6,755 nucleotides of DNA from CAYYJV01 sp964486395 (lineage in GTDB: Bacteria; Patescibacteriota; Minisyncoccia; Minisyncoccales; MHMH01): contig CAZALP010000023.1 in assembly GCA_964486395.1 (NCBI GenBank), positions 1 through 6,755 on the forward strand, in the 5' to 3' direction. Below the pieces are notes generated by a model. The model was given only the letters and a program-made list of their open reading frames with translations, was not told the origin of the DNA and did not search any database. The stretch's first letter is position 1. Each line of letters opens with the position of its first letter. This document shows, piece after piece, positions 1-4,636 of this stretch. The position numbers and the translations under genes are program-made.

Positions 1-247
1 CGAACTCGCTTTCGGGTACATACTCCACCTCCTTCACCCCCTTCCACTCCGGCGGTATCTTAAATTCATACCCATCAATATGATTCACCACTTTATATTC
101 CTCCCCAAACAAACTCTTTTCCACCCTAATACCCTCGGGCAAGGTTTTATTCAATTCCCTAACATCTGCCTGATTTTGCCACCAATAAAAAAAACCTCCA
201 CCTATGAGGCCTAAAACAACCAAAAGAAAAACAATTTTTTTCACCAT
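1..247 (-). CDS. Hypothetical membrane-anchored protein, N-terminal part (3' end beyond window)
   Basis: An open frame begins with ATG at 247 and stays open for 82 codons to the left edge, so the C-terminus is outside the window. It starts MVKK followed by a hydrophobic stretch at about residues 5-23 (IVFLLVVLGLIGGGFFYWW), which would be an uncleaved signal anchor or a signal peptide. There is no lipobox cysteine. The next 60 residues are polar and contain the segment GYEFKIPPEW, which looks like the edge of an extracytoplasmic beta-rich domain, but I cannot assign a family. The reading is supported by a good promoter immediately upstream (TTGACA / TAGAAT) and by the same orientation as all its neighbours. 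No Shine-Dalgarno motif precedes the start. I do not recognise the gene. That it is a real coding sequence is fairly sure; its function is unknown. Confidence 0.7.
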   Translation of the reverse strand, partial: MVKKIVFLLVVLGLIGGGFFYWWQNQADVRELNKTLPEGIRVEKSLFGEEYKVVNHIDGYEFKIPPEWKGVKEVEYVPESEF

Positions 248-256
248 ATATTTTAA

Positions 257-284
257 ATTCTAATCATCACACCCCCAATGTCAA
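257..284 (-). promoter_or_regulatory. Promoter of the left-edge membrane protein gene
   Basis: On the minus strand there is a perfect -35 box TTGACA (284-279), a 16-base spacer, and the -10 box TAGAAT (262-257, one mismatch to TATAAT). A start about 7 bases downstream would fall near 250, only a few bases before the ATG at 247, so the transcript would have almost no leader. The -35 box begins only 7 bases beyond the end of the nearby palindrome at 292-322. The motif is seen directly; activity is inferred. Confidence 0.65.
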
Positions 285-291
285 CCCCTTT

Positions 292-322
292 AAAAATGCC
301 GGGGTCGGACCCCGGCATTTTT
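292..322. repeat. REP-like palindrome, copy 1 (downstream end of RAYT; likely terminator)
   Basis: This is a perfect 31-base inverted repeat: arm AAAAATGCCGGGGTC (292-306), one central base G (307), and arm GACCCCGGCATTTTT (308-322). Its last base is also the last base of the RAYT stop codon TGA (324-322). Read from either strand it is a GC-rich stem followed by five T residues, so it could serve as a bidirectional intrinsic terminator, ending RAYT mRNA on the minus strand. It is the longest of the three copies. Confidence 0.85.
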
Positions 323-1044
323 CATTCTAAAATTATCTCTTTAACCTTTTCCAAGCCGCTTTTAAGTTCGGTCTTATACAAAATCCAATCTTCTACAGCT
401 TTTTTAATTTTTTCCGGGCCGCCAAAAAATTCTATTACAAAATCTCTTTTGGTCACCGATGGAAAATTAGTTATCCCAATATAATCTAAATAGCTTGACC
501 AACGATAGGACATCAAAAACTCAATAGCTTTTTTAACATCCCCCACACCTGTCTCTTTCCAACTCTTCTCTATCAACTCAATGGGGTTGGTAAAAATATA
601 GCAAATGAGGGCTATTAACTGTTTCTCTGTTTTGACATGCACCACTTTGTAACCACCCTGAAATATAGATCCCATACCTTTTCTGTTATATTTCTCATTA
701 AAATAACCAACGTAGCTATCGCCCAGTTTCTTCATAAAGTGAGAAATCCCGCCGTCAACCAATTGGCGCGCAACCAAATGGTAATGATTCGGCATCAAAC
801 AAAAAGCAATAATTTCCACCCACGGCTCCTTAGATGCCGGGGTCGGACCCCGGCATTTTCTTTTTTCTTTTCTCTCACCGATTCGAGTCCGCATTCTTAT
901 CAGTTTTTTATCGTTTAGCTCGTAAAGACAGAAAATGAACCGAAAATAATCGGCAATCTGCTGGAAAATATTCCTTTTTTCCACACCTCTGTTGTAAATA
1001 TGGTAAATTTCTCCGGTAACAAGTTTTGGACGTTTAGACGCCAT
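322..1044 (-). CDS. REP-associated tyrosine transposase (RAYT, Y1/IS200-like HUH family)
   Basis: The 240-residue product is a single-strand DNA transposase of the Y1 (IS200/IS605-like) HUH superfamily, RAYT branch. The N-terminal segment GEIYHIYNRGVEKRNIF (residues 11-27) is typical of the family. The HUH metal-binding motif is PNHYHL, with H87 and H89. The likely nucleophile is Y139 in the family motif YIFTNPI (equivalent to YIxxNP in other RAYTs). Other family marks are GSIFQGGYKVV near 115-125 and YRWSSYLDYIG near 170-180. Length and architecture are normal and no catalytic residue is lost, so the enzyme may be active. Unusually, residues 64-70 (CRGPTPA) are encoded by a perfect copy of the flanking palindrome. 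This sits in the variable region before the HUH strand, so the fold could tolerate it. No Shine-Dalgarno is present; a TATACT box lies 10 bases before the ATG. Stop is TGA. Confidence 0.9.
   Translation of the reverse strand: MASKRPKLVTGEIYHIYNRGVEKRNIFQQIADYFRFIFCLYELNDKKLIRMRTRIGERKEKRKCRGPTPASKEPWVEIIAFCLMPNHYHLVARQLVDGGISHFMKKLGDSYVGYFNEKYNRKGMGSIFQGGYKVVHVKTEKQLIALICYIFTNPIELIEKSWKETGVGDVKKAIEFLMSYRWSSYLDYIGITNFPSVTKRDFVIEFFGGPEKIKKAVEDWILYKTELKSGLEKVKEIILE
834..856. repeat. REP-like palindrome, copy 2 (inside the RAYT coding sequence)
   Basis: This is a perfect 23-base inverted repeat: arm ATGCCGGGGTC (834-844), central G (845), and arm GACCCCGGCAT (846-856). The central base gives it the same orientation as copy 1. 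It lies entirely within the RAYT gene and is read as codons TGC CGG GGT CCG ACC CCG GCA, residues 64-70, without breaking the frame. The A/T flanks seen in copy 1 are only partly kept (TTTT follows on the right). Confidence 0.85.
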
Positions 1045-1054
1045 ATCTTAAACC

Positions 1055-1060
1055 AGTATA
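1055..1060 (-). promoter_or_regulatory. Possible -10 box of the RAYT gene
   Basis: TATACT (1060-1055, minus strand) lies 10 bases before the ATG at 1044, which would give a leader of only a few bases. No convincing -35 box is found at the expected distance: that position falls in the edge of palindrome copy 3 and its half-copy. The call rests on one hexamer and on the matching layout at the other starts in this window. Confidence 0.35.
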
Positions 1061-1066
1061 CTAAAT

Positions 1067-1080
1067 AAAATGCCGAGGGG
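1067..1080. repeat. Degenerate half-copy of the REP-like arm
   Basis: AAAATGCCGAGGGG (1067-1080) directly precedes copy 3 and resembles the left arm AAAATGCCGGGG with a two-base insertion. On the minus strand this reads as the copy 3 right arm repeated once more (CCCCGGCATTT, then CCCCTCGGCATTTT). It looks like a decayed or partial duplication of one arm between copy 3 and the RAYT start. Confidence 0.5.
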
Positions 1081-1107
1081 AAATGCCGGGGTCCGACCCC
1101 GGCATTT
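1081..1107. repeat. REP-like palindrome, copy 3 (between ATPase stop and RAYT start)
   Basis: This is a perfect 27-base inverted repeat: arm AAATGCCGGGGTC (1081-1093), central C (1094), and arm GACCCCGGCATTT (1095-1107). The central base is C here and G in copies 1 and 2, so this copy is in the opposite orientation. It begins at the very base after the ATPase stop codon TAA (1110-1108). It could end ATPase transcription, although only three T residues follow the stem on the minus strand, which makes it a weaker terminator than copy 1. Confidence 0.85.
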
Positions 1108-3762
1108 TTATTCTGTGGAGAGGTGGCGGGAGATGAAAAACCATTTGGTAATTTCGATCAACGCTACGCTTACCAAACCTACGCCTATTAAAACGCCCCA
1201 GCTGGCAAGACCCAAAGGAACTGTCTTCAAAAGAGTCTGGAAGGGACCGAAATACACGGCGGCGGAAAAAACCGCAAAAATAGAGGCCGACCCCAGAAGC
1301 AAAAGCTTATTATCAAAAAGATTTATCTGCCAAACATTCCTTCTCATATTCTTGAAGGAAAAAAGCACGAAAGCCGTATCTATGACAATGGCGCCAAAAG
1401 TCATAGTTCTGGCATAAGCCAAATCCCGGCCCAAATAAGACCATAAAAACCAGAAAAGTCCCAAAATCAAGAACTGCCGGATAATTCCTATCCCGAATAT
1501 CAAAGTTTTCATTTCTTTGGTTAAAAGAGGGGTTTTAGGAGAAGAAGGTCCCCTCTCCATCACTCCTTTTTCTTTGGGCTCAAATCCCAAAGCCAGGTCG
1601 GGGAGGGTATCTTCCACCAGATTGTTCCACAAAATCTGTATCCAGAGGATAGGCAAAGGCCAACCCAGAATTACGCTCATTCCCACCAAAATTACCTCGC
1701 TGAAAGCATTAGACAGAATGAAGGTTATAGCTTTTCTTAGATTATCCAGAATAACTCTTCCCTCCTCCACGGCTTCCACAATAATATTGAAGTTGTCGTT
1801 GAGCAAAACCAAATCGGAAGCTTGCTTGGCAACTTCGGTGCCAGAACCCAAGGCTAAACCTATGTCTGCTTTTTGAAGAGCCGGAGCGTCATTGACCCCG
1901 TCTCCTGTCATTGCCACCACCTTGCCTTTTTCCTGCCAAGCCCGAATAATCCTGATTTTGTGGCGAGGCTCCGCTCTGGCATAAATTTTGAACTTTTGAA
2001 TCTGCTTTTCTAACTCTTCGTCGGAAAGTAAATCCAATTCTTTCCCGTCAATAATATTTTCATCTTTAATGTCGAATTCCAGCTCCTCTGCCACGGTTTT
2101 AGCGGTGACTTTATGGTCGCCGGTAATAATGACTACGCTCATTCCCGCCTTCCGGCAAGTCACAAAAGCTTCCTTGACATCGAGACGCAAAGGATCTTTT
2201 AGTCCCACTAAGCCCACGAAAGTCAGCTCCTTTATTTCCTCTCTATCCAGGCTCTTGTTCTTTTTGTAAGCCAAAGCTATCACCCTTTGGCCTTTTTCTG
2301 TCAGGCCGTGGAGTTTTTGGTAAAGCTTGGTTAAATCTTCTTGGTCGAGCTTTTGGGGGCCTTTTTTTGTTTCAACTTTGCTGGAAAGTTCCAAAATCTT
2401 TTCCGGGGCCCCGGAAACGTAAATAAAGTACTTTCCGTCTTTTTGAACCAAAACGGACTCGTACTTTTTGGCGGGATCGAAAGGCAGGGTTTGCAAAATG
2501 GGGGTTTCCCTTTCCAGTTCCGGCCTTAAAACACCGGATTTGCCTCCTGCCATAAGCAAAGCTTTATCGGTAGGGGTTCCCCCCAATCTCCATTTGTCAG
2601 GATGATCTTCCGGGTTTTCAATAAAGGCTTCGTTGCACAAAGTGGCTATTTCCAAAGCTAAAAGGTAAACCGGATTTTCCGCAGTTTCCCCGACTTTAAA
2701 AGCTTCCTCCAGAGTAAGAATTTCATCGGCTGTCATCTTGCCTTCTGTCAAGGTTTTGGTCTTATCCGTGCAAATTATGCTGGTGCTGCCCAAAGTTTCC
2801 ACCGAAGACAATTTTCTGATCAAACCCTTTTTCCTAGCCAATCTCTGCATGCCCACAGCCAAAATTAAAGTCATTACCACAGGCAAGGCCTCGGGAATTC
2901 CCCCTATGGCTACGGCAGCGGCTGTTTCAAACATTTCTACGGGGTCTCTTTCCCTGATTACGCCTCCGATGAAGATAAAAATGGTAAAAAGGGCTATCAC
3001 CACTCCGATAACCTTGCTAAACTTGGCCAGTTTTTTCTGAAGAGGTGTCTTTTCCTCTTCGGCTTCCTTGACCAAAGTGGCGATTTTTCCCATTTCGGTC
3101 TTGAGCCCGGTGGCAGTCACCACGGCTCTCCCTTTGCCTCCTTCCACCAAGGAACCCGAATAAACCATATTGTCCCTGTCGGCCAAGGGGGTGTCGGAAG
3201 GTAAAACCTCCGTCTTTTTTTCAGCTGGCAGCCACTCTCCCGTTAAAACGGCTTCGGAAATTCTCAAATCCAAAGCTTCAATTATTCTGCCGTCAGCCGG
3301 TATTTTGTCCCCGGCAGAAAAGACAATGATGTCACCTGGCACCACTTCCTGCTGAAAAATCTCTTTTTTCTTTCCATCCCTGACAACCACCGTCTTTGCT
3401 TTGAGTATTTTCTTCAGCTCTTCAAAAGTTTTGGAGGCCTTTTTTTCTTCCCAAAAGCCGAAGAGGGCGTTAATCAAAACGGCAGCCAGCACGAAGCCGC
3501 TTTGGATCAAATTATGGGGATAGTTTTCCAAAATCAAAACGGCCACTCCGACGATAATGAGGATGTAGATCAAGGGACTCTTGAACTGCTGCAAAAACAA
3601 CTGGAGTCTGGAAGGGGACTTTGCTTCTGGGAATTTGTTCAAGCCGAACTTTTTCTGCCGATTTTCGATTTGTTCTTCCGGCAATCCTCTTTCTGCGTCC
3701 GAATCCATTTTCTCCACGGCTTCCAACCAAGAAAGACTGTGCCAAGCTAAATTTTGCTCCAT
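1108..3762 (-). CDS. P2-type cation-transporting ATPase (Ca2+-ATPase-like) with altered catalytic motifs
   Basis: The 884-residue product is a P2-type ATPase, an ATP-driven cation pump of the cytoplasmic membrane, full length for the family. In order: N-terminal cation-ATPase domain (about 6-75), helices M1-M2 (about 62-104), actuator domain (about 115-245), M3-M4 (about 250-306), P and N domains (about 320-675), and M5-M10 (about 678-875). Normal elements include PEALP in M4 (E291), TGDH (547-550), TGDGVND (619-625), E689 in M5, and N714 and D718 in M6, which match SERCA cation ligands E309, E771, N796 and D800. The SERCA T799 position is acidic here (E717). The catalytic aspartate D333 is present, but three motifs deviate: DKTKT for DKTGT (K336), TGEW for TGES (W177), and SGAPE for KGAPE (S450). 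The frame is intact throughout. Calcium is the likeliest ion by homology, but substrate is not proven. It has its own extended -10 promoter. Confidence 0.93.
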   Translation of the reverse strand: MEQNLAWHSLSWLEAVEKMDSDAERGLPEEQIENRQKKFGLNKFPEAKSPSRLQLFLQQFKSPLIYILIIVGVAVLILENYPHNLIQSGFVLAAVLINALFGFWEEKKASKTFEELKKILKAKTVVVRDGKKKEIFQQEVVPGDIIVFSAGDKIPADGRIIEALDLRISEAVLTGEWLPAEKKTEVLPSDTPLADRDNMVYSGSLVEGGKGRAVVTATGLKTEMGKIATLVKEAEEEKTPLQKKLAKFSKVIGVVIALFTIFIFIGGVIRERDPVEMFETAAAVAIGGIPEALPVVMTLILAVGMQRLARKKGLIRKLSSVETLGSTSIICTDKTKTLTEGKMTADEILTLEEAFKVGETAENPVYLLALEIATLCNEAFIENPEDHPDKWRLGGTPTDKALLMAGGKSGVLRPELERETPILQTLPFDPAKKYESVLVQKDGKYFIYVSGAPEKILELSSKVETKKGPQKLDQEDLTKLYQKLHGLTEKGQRVIALAYKKNKSLDREEIKELTFVGLVGLKDPLRLDVKEAFVTCRKAGMSVVIITGDHKVTAKTVAEELEFDIKDENIIDGKELDLLSDEELEKQIQKFKIYARAEPRHKIRIIRAWQEKGKVVAMTGDGVNDAPALQKADIGLALGSGTEVAKQASDLVLLNDNFNIIVEAVEEGRVILDNLRKAITFILSNAFSEVILVGMSVILGWPLPILWIQILWNNLVEDTLPDLALGFEPKEKGVMERGPSSPKTPLLTKEMKTLIFGIGIIRQFLILGLFWFLWSYLGRDLAYARTMTFGAIVIDTAFVLFSFKNMRRNVWQINLFDNKLLLLGSASIFAVFSAAVYFGPFQTLLKTVPLGLASWGVLIGVGLVSVALIEITKWFFISRHLSTE

Positions 3763-3768
3763 TAGCTC

Positions 3769-3777
3769 ATTGTATCA
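3769..3777 (-). promoter_or_regulatory. Extended -10 promoter of the P-type ATPase gene
   Basis: On the minus strand TGATACAAT (3777-3769) is an extended -10 element: TG, one base, then TACAAT, one mismatch from TATAAT. Only six bases separate it from the ATG at 3762, so transcription would begin at or next to the A of the start codon and give a leaderless mRNA. There is no good -35 box; that position lies in the hairpin of the upstream terminator, which fits the extended -10 type. The T at 3777 is shared with the terminator T-tract. Confidence 0.55.
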
Positions 3778-3802
3778 AAAAAACGGCTTAATGAATAAGC
3801 CG
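3777..3802 (-). terminator. Intrinsic terminator after the HtrA-like gene
   Basis: On the minus strand a perfect 7-bp stem (CGGCTTA / TAAGCCG) with a five-base loop is followed by seven T residues (3783-3777). It lies 53 bases after the stop codon of the HtrA-like gene and should end that transcript before the ATPase. The end of the T-tract merges with the ATPase promoter. Confidence 0.8.
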
Positions 3803-3810
3803 CGTCGATT

Positions 3811-3839
3811 TGTATCAGAAATTGAAAATTTCTGATACA
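3811..3839. repeat. 13-bp perfect inverted repeat between the HtrA-like gene and its terminator
   Basis: Arms TGTATCAGAAATT (3811-3823) and AATTTCTGATACA (3827-3839) are exact complements around a three-base loop (GAA on the plus strand). Four more pairs (TCGA at 3805-3808 with TCGA at 3840-3843) can form across a two-base bulge. It is AT-rich, lacks a T-tract after the stem on either strand, and so is not a standard terminator. It would be in the 3' untranslated region of the HtrA-like mRNA. The arm motif TGATACAA also occurs in the ATPase -10 box. Confidence 0.75.
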
Positions 3840-3855
3840 TCGAAAAAAATATTAC

Positions 3856-4593
3856 TTACTCCAAACCCATGAATTCTCTGATGGTATTGACGGGGACGGC
3901 AGAAACATTTCCTTCTTCGTCTATCATGTTTAAACCGACTACGTTGCCGGAAATATCAAACAAGGGGCTGCCGGAAATATGGGCATCTTCGAAAATGTTG
4001 GTTTGAACAAAACTTTCTTGAAAGCTTTTAATAATCCCTTCATTAACAATATATTCCACTCCTTCTTCCTTAAAAACAGTGCCCACCAAAAACACCCTTT
4101 CTCCCAATTTGGTTTTTTCCAAATCGGCAAAACCCGCGGTAGGCAAAGATCCTTTTTCTATCTTCACTAAAGCCAAATTGTTTTCCAAATCCCTTTTTAA
4201 AATCTGGTAGGCGGGCCACTCGCCTCCTACGTAGAAATAAAAGTCCGATCCCCGAGGAACCAGATCTGCCAAAGTGATCAGCAGGCCGTCGGAAGTAACA
4301 ATTAAGCCCGATCCCGTCAAAACTTCTCCTTTTTGAGTTTTAGTTTTAACTCCGATGACTACTTTTTCTGACCTTTCCACGGCCGACTGCAGGGCAACGT
4401 TTTCTTGAACGATAATGGTGTTTTCCGTTTTCGGGTAAACCACCATCTTCCTGTTTTTCAGCATCTTAACGAACTGAAAATCCTGAAAGTAATCCAAGCC
4501 GGCCAAGTAAGGCAATAAATAAATCTGGGCCCATAGACCGCCCAGAACTCCTAAGACGAAAATAAGGAGGATTTTTAGAAAACTGCGAATCAT
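3856..4593 (-). CDS. Membrane-anchored HtrA/trypsin-fold protein, probably catalytically inactive
   Basis: The 245-residue product has an N-terminal membrane helix (about residues 5-26, FLKILLIFVLGVLGGLWAQI), a linker, and a trypsin-like domain of the HtrA/DegP (S1C) type from about 75 to the end. The fold is recognisable by GSGLIVTSDGLLIT (94-107), RDLENNLALVKI (134-145), and SGSPLFDISGNVVGLN (207-222). Active members carry TNxHV, DLAL and GNSGGPL. Here the catalytic histidine position is D110 (TLADLV), the aspartate position is N139 (NNLALV), and only the serine (S207) remains, in an altered HISGSPL context. It is therefore probably a pseudoprotease, perhaps a binding or sensor protein on the outer face of the membrane. 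No PDZ domain follows. It lies 43 bases after clpB with no terminator between them, so it may be partly co-transcribed, but also has its own candidate promoter. No Shine-Dalgarno is visible. Confidence 0.82.
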   Translation of the reverse strand: MIRSFLKILLIFVLGVLGGLWAQIYLLPYLAGLDYFQDFQFVKMLKNRKMVVYPKTENTIIVQENVALQSAVERSEKVVIGVKTKTQKGEVLTGSGLIVTSDGLLITLADLVPRGSDFYFYVGGEWPAYQILKRDLENNLALVKIEKGSLPTAGFADLEKTKLGERVFLVGTVFKEEGVEYIVNEGIIKSFQESFVQTNIFEDAHISGSPLFDISGNVVGLNMIDEEGNVSAVPVNTIREFMGLE

Positions 4594-4601
4594 ATAATCA
4601 T

Positions 4602-4632
4602 ATAATAGAGCGAAGAAGCACTCCCGAGTAAA
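4602..4632 (-). promoter_or_regulatory. Candidate promoter of the HtrA-like gene
   Basis: On the minus strand TATTAT (4607-4602) is a good -10 match, with a weak -35-like TTTACT (4632-4627) at a longish 19-base spacing. The -10 box ends eight bases before the ATG at 4593, implying a nearly leaderless mRNA. The -10 overlaps a tandem ATTATATG ATTATATG repeat, so simple AT-richness could also explain it. Confidence 0.4.
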
Positions 4633-4636
4633 TATC

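Larger units (their letters stand above)
292..1107 (-). mobile_element. RAYT transposase unit bounded by inverted REP-like palindromes
   Basis: This 816-base unit consists of a RAYT gene flanked by palindrome copies at 292-322 and 1081-1107. The arms are the same, and the odd central base is G in the left copy and C in the right copy on the plus strand, so the copies face opposite ways. A third copy lies inside the gene. The unit occupies exactly the space between the stop codon of the P-type ATPase (1108) and the promoter of the next gene (-35 box at 279-284). RAYT enzymes are known to act on REP hairpins linked to their own gene, so the arrangement fits such a pair. I see no target-site duplication, as expected for the Y1 HUH family. 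The exact boundaries as a moving unit are inferred. Confidence 0.6.

Noticed and set aside
322..324. TGA of RAYT as a recoded codon (glycine, as in some small-genome lineages)
   Set aside because: The RAYT protein is already of normal length, and the other genes use GGN for glycine with no internal TGA.
278..484. Plus-strand frame of 68 codons opposite the RAYT 3' end
   Set aside because: It starts inside the left palindrome flank and is antisense to a well-supported gene; no family features.
292..1107. Three identical short palindromic repeats as a possible CRISPR array
   Set aside because: Spacing is irregular (about 510 and 220 bases), one copy is inverted, one is inside a gene, and there are no spacers or cas genes.
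1070..1417. Plus-strand frame of 115 codons across copy 3 and the ATPase 3' end
   Set aside because: Antisense to conserved ATPase helices and lacking any recognisable domain or promoter.
3512..3745. 77-codon minus-strand frame inside the ATPase N-terminus
   Set aside because: It is an alternative frame of the ATPase gene, whose own frame carries the conserved sequence.
4621..4630. Small dyad (ACTC / GAGT) after the clpB stop as a terminator
   Set aside because: Only four base pairs with a two-base loop and no T-tract.
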